Of a stretch of 30,842 nt of DNA, positions 6,910 to 14,538 are shown one piece after another. Numbering within the stretch: the first letter of the stretch is position 1; every line of letters starts with the position of its first letter. A program made the translations under genes and the position numbers. Source of the DNA: an uncultured Bacilli bacterium (GTDB taxonomy: Bacteria; Bacillota_I; Bacilli_A; RF39; UBA660); contig CAKOIQ010000011.1 in assembly GCA_934086935.1 (NCBI GenBank), positions 1-30,842 on the forward strand. The letters run 5' to 3'. Below the pieces are notes generated by a model. It did not search any database and was not told the origin of the DNA. It saw nothing but the letters and a program-made list of their open reading frames with translations.

Positions 6910-9008
6910 GCTCTTTTCACCTCTACCATTTCATAGGTTTCGAATACATCTTTTTCTTTAATATCATTAAAGTTTTCAATTGTGATTCCACATTCAAAAC
7001 CATTTTTAACTTCTTTAACTGTATCTTTTTCTCTTTGTAATGAAGATATTACGCCGTCATAAATAATTACACCATCTCTGATAATTCTTACTTGAGATTT
7101 ATTTTTAATTAGTCCTGATGTTACGATTACACCAGCGATTGTTCCAACTTTACTAAATTTAAATAATTTTTTAACTTCAGCATTGCCAGTAACTTTTTCT
7201 TCATATTCTGGATCTAGCATACCTTTCATGGCTGCTTCCATTTCTTCAACTAATTTATAGATTATTTGATATAGTCTAATTTCTACGTTGTAACGTTTTG
7301 CAACTTCTTTAGTTATTGCTGATGGAACAACATTAAAGCCAATTACGATAGCATTTGAAGCATTTGCTAAAACGATATCACTTTCAGTTATAGTTCCAAT
7401 TCCACTTCTAATAACTTTAATTTTAACGCCTTCAACATCGATTTTTTCTAGGGAGTTTTTAACTGCTTCTTCGGAACCTCTAACATCACATTTTAAGACT
7501 ACATTGATTTCTTTAACTCCACTTTTAATTTTGTTAAATAAATCTTCGAAAGATACAACTTCTTTCCTTTGTGATTTGTTTTTAGAAGCTATTAATCTTT
7601 TTTCAGCTACTTCACGTGCTTGTTTTTCAGTTTCGAAAGCCATAAATTTATCACCAGCTGATGGATTATCATTTAAACCAGTTATTTCAACTGGAGTACT
7701 TGGTCCAGCACTAATGATATTTTCACCTTTATCATTTCTTAGGGTTCTGATACGACCATGGGTAGTTCCTACTACTACATAATCTCCTAATCTTAATGTA
7801 CCATTTTGAATTAATAAGCTAGCTACCCCACCGATATTTTTATCAATTCTTGATTCAATAACAGTACCGATTGCATATCTATTTGGGTTTGCTTTTAGTT
7901 CTCTTACTTCAGCAATTGTAACTACTGTTTCTAATAAGTCATCAATTCCCATTCCGGTTTTAGCAGAAATATTAACAAATGGAATATCCCCACCCCATGC
8001 TTCTGGAGTAACATTTAAAGCTGCCATTTCTTCCATTATTTTATCTGGTCTAGCATCTGCTTTATCCATTTTATTAACTGCTACTACGATAGGAACATTG
8101 GCTGATAAGGCATGATCTATTGCTTCTTTAGTTTGAGGCATTACACCATCATCAGCTGCTACTACGATAATTACAATATCAGTTACACTAGCACCTCTAG
8201 CACGCATTTCCGTAAATGCAGCATGTCCTGGAGTATCGATAAATGTGATTTTTTTATCTTTATATGTAATTTGATAAGCACCGATTGCTTGAGTGATACC
8301 ACCTGCTTCTCCTTCGGCTACATTAGAATTTCTAATATAATCTAAAAGAGTTGTTTTACCATGGTCAACATGTCCCATAACAGTAATTACTGGGGGTCTA
8401 TCTACTAAGTCTTCAGCATTATCAACAATTTCATATTCTTCAAAATTAGTGATATCTTGAGTTTCACTTTTCTTTAAGGTTTTACCATAATCAAGAGTTA
8501 GAATTTCAGCTGTTTCAAAGTCAATTGTTTGATTTAAATTTAACATTGTTCCTAAACTCATTAATTTTTTTATTATTTCAGCATTGTTTATTCCTAAACT
8601 TTCAGCTAATTTACCTACTGTCATTCCTTCTGCATAAACAACAATATTTTCATCAGCAACGTTATTAGCTAGTTTAGTTTTATTTTTATACATTGCTTTT
8701 TTCTTTTTTAAATAATCATTATTATCTTTATTATTTTGATTATTTTTCTTTTTTAATTTTTGTTTTTTTACTGTATAGTCCTTTTGGTCTCCTAAAATTT
8801 CATCTACAGCATCATCTAGAGCATCGATATCATCGAAATTTGCTTCACTATCAGTACTAATTAAATTCATTGAATTATCTAACATTATGATGTCATCATC
8901 TGATAACATGAAATTTCCATCATTGGCTTTAATACCTAATTCCTTACATTGATTTAATACTTCTTGAATTGTAAAATTCATTTCGTTTGCATAATCTTTA
9001 ATACTCAT
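6906..9008 (-). CDS. infB: Translation initiation factor IF-2
   Basis: IF-2 is the GTPase that brings initiator fMet-tRNA to the 30S subunit and promotes subunit joining. The protein has a short N-terminal region with an IF2-N motif, then a Lys/Asn-rich linker and a second IF2-N domain. The G domain follows, with P-loop G-H-V-D-H-G-K-T-T near residue 212, then D-T-P-G-H, N-K-M-D and S-A-K motifs. Domains II, III and the tRNA-binding IV complete it. The ATG at 9008 (700 residues) is preferred because AGAGGTG lies about 7 bp before it; a GTG at 9017 sits inside that ribosome binding site. It overlaps rbfA by 4 bp. No ylxQ (L7Ae-like) gene separates it from ylxR, unlike in Bacillus. Confidence 0.97.
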   Translation of the reverse strand: MSIKDYANEMNFTIQEVLNQCKELGIKANDGNFMLSDDDIIMLDNSMNLISTDSEANFDDIDALDDAVDEILGDQKDYTVKKQKLKKKNNQNNKDNNDYLKKKKAMYKNKTKLANNVADENIVVYAEGMTVGKLAESLGINNAEIIKKLMSLGTMLNLNQTIDFETAEILTLDYGKTLKKSETQDITNFEEYEIVDNAEDLVDRPPVITVMGHVDHGKTTLLDYIRNSNVAEGEAGGITQAIGAYQITYKDKKITFIDTPGHAAFTEMRARGASVTDIVIIVVAADDGVMPQTKEAIDHALSANVPIVVAVNKMDKADARPDKIMEEMAALNVTPEAWGGDIPFVNISAKTGMGIDDLLETVVTIAEVRELKANPNRYAIGTVIESRIDKNIGGVASLLIQNGTLRLGDYVVVGTTHGRIRTLRNDKGENIISAGPSTPVEITGLNDNPSAGDKFMAFETEKQAREVAEKRLIASKNKSQRKEVVSFEDLFNKIKSGVKEINVVLKCDVRGSEEAVKNSLEKIDVEGVKIKVIRSGIGTITESDIVLANASNAIVIGFNVVPSAITKEVAKRYNVEIRLYQIIYKLVEEMEAAMKGMLDPEYEEKVTGNAEVKKLFKFSKVGTIAGVIVTSGLIKNKSQVRIIRDGVIIYDGVISSLQREKDTVKEVKNGFECGITIENFNDIKEKDVFETYEMVEVKRA

Positions 9009-9023
9009 AAGAGTCACCTCTTT

Positions 9024-9278
9024 CTATAATAATTTTAATAATTCATCATATATTTCATCGTTTACATCCATTTCAAATATATGATTTAGGATTTTTTTCT
9101 TTCTTGCTGTTTCAATTATTTCAGCATCTTTTTTTAAATAACAACCTTTGCCATTTTGTTTTCCAGTTAAATCAATATTAACTTTTCCATCAAAGCATAC
9201 TACTCTAATTAGTTCTTGCTTTGGTAGTTTTTCTTTTGATACTATGCACATACGCATAGGTATTTTTCTAGTTTTCAT
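9024..9278 (-). CDS. ylxR: YlxR/RnpM family RNA-binding protein
   Basis: This small (84-residue) basic protein has the YlxR signature near the N-terminus: R-M-C-I-V-S-K-E-K-L-P-K-Q-E-L-I-R-V-V. A central G-K-Q-N-G-K-G-C-Y-L segment follows. YlxR proteins lie between nusA and infB in most Gram-positive bacteria. Bacillus and Clostridium members are reported to bind RNase P RNA and modulate the enzyme, hence the newer name RnpM. The start ATG overlaps the end of nusA by 11 bp, with AGAGGG close upstream, so it is probably coupled to nusA. Confidence 0.92.
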   Translation of the reverse strand: MKTRKIPMRMCIVSKEKLPKQELIRVVCFDGKVNIDLTGKQNGKGCYLKKDAEIIETARKKKILNHIFEMDVNDEIYDELLKLL

Positions 9279-10386
9279 TTCCCTCTTTAGTTACTTGTTC
9301 TAATGTTTTAACATTGATTCTAAATCTTGTTAATTTACTAGCTAATTTAATATTGATTCCTTTTTTACCAATGGCTAATGATAGGTTTTCATCATTTACA
9401 ATTGCTAGTGCTTCTCTTGTCTTTGTATTGTCAATAATGTTTACAATTACATTTTGAGCTGGACTTAAGGCGTTAGCAATAAATGTACTTTCATCTTCAT
9501 CATATTTGATTAAATCAACTTTTTCACCATTTAATTCTGCTAAGATGCTGGCGATTCTTGAACCTTTTTCACCAATACATGTTCCGATTGGATCGATTTG
9601 TGGATTAGTTGAATAAACAGCTACTTTGCTTCTTACTCCTGGTTCACGAGCTACGTTATAAAGAACTAAAGTTCCGTCTTGTAATTCAGGAATTTCAATT
9701 TCAAATAATCTTTTTACAAATCCACTATTTTTTCTTGAACATAAAATAAGTGGTCCTTTTGGTGTTGATTCAATTTTTTGTAAATATACTTTAATTGATG
9801 AACCCATTTTAACTTCTTCTCCTGGGATCATTTCTGTTTTAGGTAAGATTCCTCTGGTTCTACCTAAATCAACATAATAGTTTTTATTGTCTTCCATTGC
9901 TAATAAGCCAACCATTATTTCATCTTGTTTACCAGCAAATTCTTCAATTATACTATTTCTTTCTGCTTCTCTAATTTTTTGAGTTAATACTTGTTTAGCA
10001 GTTGATGCAGCTACTCTACCGAAATCATGAGGAGTTACTTCTTCTTCGATTGTTTCTCCTACTTTAATTCCCGGTACTATTTTTTGAGCATCTTCTAAAA
10101 GAATTTGAGCGTCTTCGTTGATTTCTGGTTCTGTATATGTGATGTTTCCTTCTTCATCAACAATTTCTTCGCCTTCAATATAATCGTCTACAACAATTAA
10201 ATATGAATATACTTTAATTTCTCCAGTTTCTCTATTGATATCAACTCTTACATTAGTTTTTGAATTAAAATTCTTTTTATACGCAGTTATTAATGCTTGT
10301 TCCATGCCTTCAAATACTACATCTTCACTGATTCCCTTTTCAGCTGTAATGTTTTTTAAGGCTTTTATAAATTCTTTTCCGTCCAT
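9268..10386 (-). CDS. nusA: Transcription termination/antitermination factor NusA
   Basis: NusA binds RNA polymerase and nascent RNA and modulates pausing and intrinsic termination. The 372-residue length matches Gram-positive NusA without the C-terminal acidic repeats of E. coli. The N-terminal RNA-polymerase-binding domain (about 1-125) is followed by an S1 domain (about 135-200; Y-Y-V-D-L-G-R-T-R-G-I-L-P). Two KH domains follow (I-G-T-C-I-G-E-K-G-S-R-I and A-I-G-K-K-G-I-N-I-K-L-A). The ribosome binding site AGAGGA overlaps the end of rimP; the genes are 2 bp apart. Confidence 0.97.
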   Translation of the reverse strand: MDGKEFIKALKNITAEKGISEDVVFEGMEQALITAYKKNFNSKTNVRVDINRETGEIKVYSYLIVVDDYIEGEEIVDEEGNITYTEPEINEDAQILLEDAQKIVPGIKVGETIEEEVTPHDFGRVAASTAKQVLTQKIREAERNSIIEEFAGKQDEIMVGLLAMEDNKNYYVDLGRTRGILPKTEMIPGEEVKMGSSIKVYLQKIESTPKGPLILCSRKNSGFVKRLFEIEIPELQDGTLVLYNVAREPGVRSKVAVYSTNPQIDPIGTCIGEKGSRIASILAELNGEKVDLIKYDEDESTFIANALSPAQNVIVNIIDNTKTREALAIVNDENLSLAIGKKGINIKLASKLTRFRINVKTLEQVTKEGNEN

Positions 10387-10388
10387 AA

Positions 10389-10640
10389 TTATCCTCTTTC
10401 TTTACTTGATATATCAAGTATATATTCTTCTTTTATTAAGTCATGTTTGTCAAGAATTGGATTAATTACATTTGTAGCTTCAACAATAGTATCTAAATCA
10501 ATACCATTTACTTTATCAAGAACAATCTTTAAAAAGGGATAATTGTTTTCAATAACATAATCAATACTACAGATTGAAATATCCATTTCTTTCATAGGGC
10601 CTTCAATAAGGTCTCTAATTTCATCCAAAGTCTTTTGCAT
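10389..10640 (-). CDS. rimP: Ribosome maturation factor RimP, N-terminal domain only
   Basis: The position before nusA and the sequence identify RimP, a 30S assembly factor. The N-terminal alpha/beta domain is recognisable (F-L-K-I-V-L-D then G-I-D-L-D-T-I-V-E-A-T, ending in E-Y-I-L-D-I-S-S). Family members are about 150 residues and continue after the S-S motif (P-G-x-x-R-P-L) into an SH3-like C-terminal domain. Here the protein stops a few residues after S-S, at 83 residues from the ATG at 10640. nusA starts 2 bp later, so the second domain is absent and has not just shifted frame. The ATG is supported by AGGAGGT just upstream. Whether this short form works is unknown. Confidence 0.85.
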   Translation of the reverse strand: MQKTLDEIRDLIEGPMKEMDISICSIDYVIENNYPFLKIVLDKVNGIDLDTIVEATNVINPILDKHDLIKEEYILDISSKERG

Positions 10641-10661
10641 ATACCTCCTATACAATAATAA

Positions 10662-10684
10662 AAGTGGGAATATTCTGCCCACTT
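10662..10684 (-). terminator. Hairpin in the rimP operon leader
   Basis: AAGTGGG/CCCACTT with a 9-base loop forms a 7-bp stem between the promoter and the rimP ribosome binding site, followed by four T and TATTATTG. The weak T-tract suggests an attenuator or a stabilising 5' hairpin more than a strong terminator. No known family is recognised. Confidence 0.45.
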
Positions 10685-10698
10685 AAATCTGTAAATAT

Positions 10699-10727
10699 AT
10701 TATACACTTATATTGTTTTTTTGTAAA
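10699..10727 (-). promoter_or_regulatory. SigA promoter of the rimP-nusA-infB operon
   Basis: TTTACA (10727-10722), 17 bp, TATAAT (10704-10699). Transcription would start near 10692, just before the leader hairpin. Confidence 0.8.
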
Positions 10728-10760
10728 GTAAAAATGCTTGTAATTCATTATAATTACTGA

Positions 10761-11180
10761 TTATATTTCACCTAAAACTTGCGGTTTATCTTTTGCTTCT
10801 TTTAGTTCTAAATTTTGTTTAATGAAATTTTCAATTACACTTATATATGTGTTATTATCATCAGTTAAAGTAAAATTTGGTACTAGTTTTTTATAGGTTT
10901 TAGGCAGGATATTATCGTCTGATACATAGAGTGTTGGTTTATTTGCTTTTAAAATCCATTTTAATTCTAATTTGTGCCAGAAATTAGGGTTGGATAAATT
11001 AACTATAATTATATCCGCTTCATTTATTAAATCTTTTATATATTTAGATTTATTTTCTTCACTCATAGGTAAAATTAAATTTTGCGCTAAACATACTGGA
11101 CTTGATAATATTTTTTTATATAAAATATTTTTATAGTCAAATTTAGTTGAATGAGAAAAATAAACGTTTAATCTTGCCAT
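10761..11180 (-). CDS. Unknown protein, possible nucleoside deoxyribosyltransferase-like fold
   Basis: This 139-residue protein begins with a beta strand (L-N-V-Y-F-S-H-S). It later has I-N-E-A-D-I-I-I-V-N-L-S followed by H-K-L-E-L-K-W-I-L-K-A-N-K-P-T-L-Y-V. The pattern of a strand ending in a nucleotide-site loop, then A-D-I-x-I-V-x-L, then a Glu-containing helix and a K-P strand, resembles nucleoside 2-deoxyribosyltransferases and related TIR-like folds. It is only a loose match. The expected D-x-G-T context before the Glu is missing. The ATG at 11180 is chosen because AAGGTG stands 6 bp before it; GTG at 11189 overlaps that site. It is divergent from tmcAL. Confidence 0.75.
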   Translation of the reverse strand: MARLNVYFSHSTKFDYKNILYKKILSSPVCLAQNLILPMSEENKSKYIKDLINEADIIIVNLSNPNFWHKLELKWILKANKPTLYVSDDNILPKTYKKLVPNFTLTDDNNTYISVIENFIKQNLELKEAKDKPQVLGEI

Positions 11181-11197
11181 TATTATCACCTTAAAAA

Positions 11198-11230
11198 ATT
11201 ATATCATGTTATGAGAAAATTTGCTATAAT
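11198..11230. promoter_or_regulatory. Overlapping divergent extended -10 promoters
   Basis: On the plus strand TTGCTATAAT (11221-11230) is an extended -10 in front of tmcAL. On the minus strand TGATATAAT (11206-11198) is an extended -10 in front of the unknown gene at 10761. Neither has a good -35, which is usual for extended -10 promoters. Confidence 0.5.
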
Positions 11231-11245
11231 ATCCACGAGGTGTTT

Positions 11246-12346
11246 ATGGAAGTTGTAGGTATTATTTGTGAATATAATCCTTTTCATAATGGACATTTAT
11301 ATCATATTAATAAAGTTAAAGAATTATTTCCTGATTCTTTATTGATTTTGGTTTTAAATGGTTATTTTTTACAGCGTGGGGATATAAGTGTTTTAACTAA
11401 GGAAGATAAGGTTAAAATTGCTTTAGAAAATAATGTTGATATTGTTTGTGAGCTTCCCTTTGTTTTTGGTTCTGAATCAGCTGATATTTTTGCAGAGGCT
11501 GGTACTATTATTTTAAAGCATTTGGGAGTTACTAAATTAGTGTTTGGATCAGAATGTAATGATATTAATCTTTTAAGGGATGTTGCTCTAAAACAATTAG
11601 ATTCTAATTTCGGAGTAAAAATTAAACAATATTTAAAAGAAGGTGTTAATTATCCTACTGCTTTAAATAAAGCAATTGGTTCTAATATTGATTCTCCTAA
11701 TGATTTACTGGGTGTTAGTTATATTAAGTCTATTATTAAAAATAAGTTAAAGATTGAACCTGTTTGTATCCAAAGAACTAATGATTTTCATGATATTAAT
11801 AGTGATGCTGAAATTGTTAGTGCTTCTAATATTAGAGAGAAAATTAAAAACAAGGTTTCTATAAAGAAGTACACTAGTTATGGAGATAAAATTGTAAATA
11901 TAGATGAAGATTTGTTATTTGCTTTATTAAAGATTAAGATTTTAACTGATCATAATTTAAGTTCTTATTTAACTGTTGATGAAGGAATTGAAAATAAATT
12001 AATTAAAGAAATTAACAACGTTCAAACAATGGATGAATTAATCGAAAAGATTAAATCTAAAAGATATACTTATAATAGAATTAAGAGAATGCTTATTCAT
12101 ATTTTGATTGGTTTAACAAAAGTTGATAGAAGCAATATGTATGTTCAATATGTTAAGGTTTTAGGTTTTAATGGGAATGGGCAAAAGTATTTAAAATCTT
12201 TGAAAAAAGATATTGTGATTGATCGTAAGATTAGTGATAAGTATTTAAATCAAAGATATGAATTAACTGCAGCAAAAATTTATGATATGTTAACTGGTCT
12301 TAATACTTTAGATTTTGAACTTAATAATAAGCCAATAAAAAAATAA
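11246..12346 (+). CDS. tmcAL: tRNA(Met) cytidine acetate ligase TmcAL
   Basis: TmcAL (Bacillus YlbM) uses acetate and ATP to make N4-acetylcytidine at the wobble position C34 of elongator tRNA-Met. The nucleotidyltransferase-type N-terminal domain shows G-I-I-C-E-Y-N-P-F-H-N-G-H with the HxGH motif at residues 14-17. It is followed by the conserved L-N-G-Y-F-L-Q-R-G-D and a L-P-F-V-F-G-S-E-S-A-D segment. The late S-A-S-N-I-R motif is also typical. The ATG at 11246 (366 residues) is preferred to the GTG at 11240, which overlaps the GAGG ribosome binding site. A bidirectional terminator overlaps its stop codon. Confidence 0.93.
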   Translation: MEVVGIICEYNPFHNGHLYHINKVKELFPDSLLILVLNGYFLQRGDISVLTKEDKVKIALENNVDIVCELPFVFGSESADIFAEAGTIILKHLGVTKLVFGSECNDINLLRDVALKQLDSNFGVKIKQYLKEGVNYPTALNKAIGSNIDSPNDLLGVSYIKSIIKNKLKIEPVCIQRTNDFHDINSDAEIVSASNIREKIKNKVSIKKYTSYGDKIVNIDEDLLFALLKIKILTDHNLSSYLTVDEGIENKLIKEINNVQTMDELIEKIKSKRYTYNRIKRMLIHILIGLTKVDRSNMYVQYVKVLGFNGNGQKYLKSLKKDIVIDRKISDKYLNQRYELTAAKIYDMLTGLNTLDFELNNKPIKK

Positions 12347-12376
12347 ATATCGATTAAAATGAATCGATATTTATTT
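12341..12376. terminator. Bidirectional terminator between tmcAL and khpA
   Basis: A perfect 15-bp stem (AAATAAATATCGATT and its complement) with a 6-base loop has A-runs to the left and T-runs to the right. It overlaps the tmcAL stop and the khpA stop and serves both convergent genes. Confidence 0.85.
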
Positions 12377-12605
12377 TTATTTTATTTAATTTATGAGTAT
12401 ATGCATAGGCTTGAATCATGGTTCTAATAGCACTTGCCATTTTACCACCTCTACCTATTATGGCACCCATATCACTTTCATGAACTATAATTTCTAATAT
12501 GATTGTTTCATCATCTGAACTAAATTCTTGAATGCTTACCATATCTGGTTCTTTTACTAAACCTTTTACTAATGTTTCTGTAAACTCAATTAATTCTTTA
12601 TGCAT
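12354..12605 (-). CDS. khpA: KH-domain RNA-binding protein KhpA
   Basis: This is a single-KH-domain protein of 83 residues. The GXXG loop G-R-G-G is at residues 51-54 in I-I-G-R-G-G-K-M-A-S-A-I-R. KhpA (YlqC) of Firmicutes binds RNA, usually as a dimer or with KhpB, and affects cell division and elongation in streptococci. It lies 2 bp after rpsP, its conserved neighbour. The ffh, rimM, trmD and rplS genes that often accompany this pair are not present here. Confidence 0.93.
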   Translation of the reverse strand: MHKELIEFTETLVKGLVKEPDMVSIQEFSSDDETIILEIIVHESDMGAIIGRGGKMASAIRTMIQAYAYTHKLNKIKINIDSF

Positions 12606-12607
12606 TA

Positions 12608-12907
12608 TTAAGCCTCTTTTTTAGTAGATTTTTTAGTTTCAGTAACTTTTGGAGCTTTATATTTAGCCCAAACTCCAGATTTAGATAAAATATTTTTAAC
12701 AGTATCAGTTGGTTGTGCACCATTGTTTAACCATTTTAATACTTTTTCTTCGTCTACTGTAATGTTGTTTTCTTTATAGATTGGTTGGTAAGTTCCAACT
12801 GTTTCAATAAATCTACCATCTCTAGGACTTCTAGAGTCAGCTGCTACAATACGATAGAATGGTCTTTGTTTAGAACCCATTCTTTTTAATCTTAATTTAA
12901 CTGCCAT
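12608..12907 (-). CDS. rpsP: 30S ribosomal protein S16
   Basis: S16 is a small-subunit assembly and structural protein. The start M-A-V-K-L-R-L-K-R-M-G-S-K-Q-R-P-F-Y-R-I-V and the D-S-R-S-P-R-D-G-R segment are diagnostic. The 99-residue length includes a short Lys/Thr-rich tail (T-E-T-K-K-S-T-K-K-E-A) of the same style as the longer L20 tail in this window. A strong AGGAGG site precedes the ATG. It forms a two-gene operon with khpA. Confidence 0.97.
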   Translation of the reverse strand: MAVKLRLKRMGSKQRPFYRIVAADSRSPRDGRFIETVGTYQPIYKENNITVDEEKVLKWLNNGAQPTDTVKNILSKSGVWAKYKAPKVTETKKSTKKEA

Positions 12908-12934
12908 ATTAATGCCTCCTTTTTCAATAAGAAT

Positions 12935-12963
12935 ATATTATCATATTAGAAAATAAGTGTCAA
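12935..12963 (-). promoter_or_regulatory. SigA promoter of rpsP-khpA
   Basis: TTGACA (12963-12958), 17 bp, TAATAT (12940-12935). The -35 box is part of the inverted repeat at 12957-12980. Confidence 0.7.
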
Positions 12964-12980
12964 CCTTTTTTAGTTGACAC
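12957..12980. repeat. Inverted repeat across the cotE stop and rpsP -35 box
   Basis: GTGTCAAC (12957-12964) and GTTGACAC (12973-12980) form an 8-bp perfect stem with an 8-base loop. On the minus strand it overlaps the cotE stop and could be a weak terminator (tail CTTATTTT). It also contains the TTGACA -35 of rpsP. Confidence 0.5.
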
Positions 12981-13485
12981 CATTTAAATAATCTTCATTT
13001 ATTTCCATATTGTCATCGATTTCTTCATCATAATCATCAAAATCATCAACAACGTTTATTCTTACTTTTGTATCTCCTACTATTTCAACACCTAATTCTT
13101 TATCAACTGTTAATTTAATAGTGTTGTTTTCGGTTTTAACATCTGATACTGAAGGTGCGCTTAGGGTTCTTACAATGATTTCATTATCATCTGTTAAAGT
13201 TACGTTTTGTTTTAAATTGACGTTTACGATATCTTCATAAGTAAAGTTTCGTGCTAACACATTTGTTTTGGTGTTGTTATCATATGAATACCAAATATTA
13301 ACATCGTAGCTTCCAGTTACACTAACTTTTCCATTCTTATTGTGTCCTTGAAAATTATGATTTATTATCCAACATCCTAATACATTACTTATATTATCTT
13401 CTAAAACAACTTCATATGTTTCTTTGCTTGTTTTCTTTGTTTTACCTATTACGGCTTTTGTAACAATTTCTTTTAGATTAGCCAT
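12970..13485 (-). CDS. cotE: Outer spore coat morphogenetic protein CotE
   Basis: CotE directs assembly of the outer spore coat in the mother cell. The 171-residue protein matches the Bacillus family in length and in the core motifs V-L-G-C-W-I-I-N-H (about 35-43) and G-S-Y-D-V-N-I-W-Y-S-Y-D-N-N-T-K-T (about 58-74). It also keeps the acidic C-terminal tail (D-D-F-D-D-Y-D-E-E). The ATG at 13485 is preferred over GTG at 13494 because GAGGAG lies 8 bp before the ATG and overlaps the GTG. A SigE/SigK-like -10 lies upstream, fitting mother-cell expression. Its neighbours are housekeeping or unknown genes, so it seems to be transcribed alone. Confidence 0.9.
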   Translation of the reverse strand: MANLKEIVTKAVIGKTKKTSKETYEVVLEDNISNVLGCWIINHNFQGHNKNGKVSVTGSYDVNIWYSYDNNTKTNVLARNFTYEDIVNVNLKQNVTLTDDNEIIVRTLSAPSVSDVKTENNTIKLTVDKELGVEIVGDTKVRINVVDDFDDYDEEIDDNMEINEDYLNGVN

Positions 13486-13505
13486 CTTTATCACTCCTCT
13501 AATTT

Positions 13506-13513
13506 AATGTATG
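13506..13513 (-). promoter_or_regulatory. Candidate mother-cell sigma (SigE/SigK-type) -10 of cotE
   Basis: CATACATT on the minus strand fits the SigE -10 consensus CATACAnT and stands 20 bp before the cotE ATG. The -35 region is not convincing, so the call rests on the -10 and on cotE being SigE/SigK-dependent in Bacillus. Confidence 0.45.
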
Positions 13514-13534
13514 CATTAGCCTATAAAAAGTACA

Positions 13535-14047
13535 TTATTTTTTTTGATTTTTTGGTATATAGTTAGTTGGATGTGGTCTATTAAAAGCATCTTCAATGTT
13601 ATAATGATAGTAATCTATGTAATTATCAATGGTAAAACTTCTCCCTTTAAAGTATTCTGCTTCTTCATCGGTTAATTTCATTGTTTGAATAAATCTATAT
13701 AATCGAGAGTCTTTTAAAGAATCTGCATATTCAATTATTTCTTTTCGGCTTAGTATTTTATCTATTCTTAGTTTGGATGTTACATATAAGTCAAAATATC
13801 CATAATAATCGTCTTCATATTCGATAACATCACCTAGGGATGTAACTTCACATATGACTACGTTTTCATTTATTGCTTCACCAAATCTTAGTGTATCTTC
13901 TAATCTTTTAGCAAAGTGATAACCATGTTTTTTAGGACTTATTTGTTTTTGAGTTTCTAAGATCTGCCCTTCTTTGCATGTCATTCCGGCATTATTTTGA
14001 AAATGTTCTTTATTACCAATAAATACTTTATATCCTTTGATTTCCAT
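13535..14047 (-). CDS. Unknown protein with a DUF7666-like pattern
   Basis: The function of this 170-residue soluble protein is unknown. It starts G-Y-K-V-F and continues with a G-M-T-C-K-E-G-Q-I-L-E strand region, then H-G-Y-H-F-A-K-R-L-E-D-T-L and V-V-I-C-E-V-T-S-L-G-D-V. This order (K-V-F, then G-x-x-Y/I-x, then G-(F/Y)-H-F-(C/A), then C-E-V-x-x-x-G-D-V) is what I associate with the DUF7666 group found in bacteria and phages; the assignment is from memory of the pattern. AGGAG lies 6 bp before the ATG. The gene has its own promoter and lies upstream of cotE on the same strand. Confidence 0.8.
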   Translation of the reverse strand: MEIKGYKVFIGNKEHFQNNAGMTCKEGQILETQKQISPKKHGYHFAKRLEDTLRFGEAINENVVICEVTSLGDVIEYEDDYYGYFDLYVTSKLRIDKILSRKEIIEYADSLKDSRLYRFIQTMKLTDEEAEYFKGRSFTIDNYIDYYHYNIEDAFNRPHPTNYIPKNQKK

Positions 14048-14065
14048 AATTTCTCCTATGTGTTT

Positions 14066-14094
14066 ATTATAACAAATATTTCTATATTTCTAAA
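14066..14094 (-). promoter_or_regulatory. Candidate SigA promoter of the 13535-14047 gene
   Basis: TTTAGA (14094-14089), 17 bp, TATAAT (14071-14066), followed by AGGAG and the ATG at 14047. Confidence 0.6.
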
Positions 14095-14124
14095 AATTAT
14101 GATATATTTATAATGGTGAAGAGA

Positions 14125-14499
14125 ATGGATTGTTTATTTTGTAAAATTATTGAAGGTGAGATTCCTTCTAAAACTATTTATGAAGACAATATTGTTAAGG
14201 TTATTATGGATGTTAATCCAAATGCGAATGGACATGTCTTGATTTTGCCTAAAAAACATATTAATGATTTTGAGGAAATTGATAATGATACTTTAATTCA
14301 TATTTATGATGTTGCAAAAGATATTAAGAAAAAATTATATAAAGCATTAAATCCTGATGGTTTAGTTTTAGTTAATAATTATGGAATTAATCAAGTTATT
14401 AAACATTATCATTTACATGTTATTCCTACATATAAGGAAAAACAACCACTTAAAGATATTCAAGAAGTTTATACACAAATTATGGATGAAAAAAACTGA
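14125..14499 (+). CDS. HIT-family nucleotide hydrolase
   Basis: Histidine-triad proteins hydrolyse nucleotide conjugates such as AMP-lysine or Ap4A. The triad H-Y-H-L-H-V-I-P is at residues 94-101. The N-terminal C-L-F-C-K-I-I-E-G-E-I-P-S and the middle N-P-N-A-N-G-H-V-L-I-L-P-K-K-H are typical of the Hit/HinT branch. The ATG at 14125 (124 residues) gives the usual M-D-C-L-F-C start. An ATG at 14113 would add four residues; no clear Shine-Dalgarno site decides between them. TATAAT at 14109-14114 may be its -10, which would make the leader very short. It ends in a strong terminator shared with rplT. Confidence 0.9.
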   Translation: MDCLFCKIIEGEIPSKTIYEDNIVKVIMDVNPNANGHVLILPKKHINDFEEIDNDTLIHIYDVAKDIKKKLYKALNPDGLVLVNNYGINQVIKHYHLHVIPTYKEKQPLKDIQEVYTQIMDEKN

Positions 14500-14525
14500 T
14501 AGTTTTTGGTACTATCAGTTTTTTA
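14489..14525. terminator. Bidirectional terminator between the HIT gene and rplT
   Basis: AAAAACTGATAGT pairs perfectly with ACTATCAGTTTTT around a 7-base loop. It has an A-run and a T-run on its two sides and lies between two convergent genes. Confidence 0.9.
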
Positions 14526-14538
14526 TTTTAGCTTGTTC

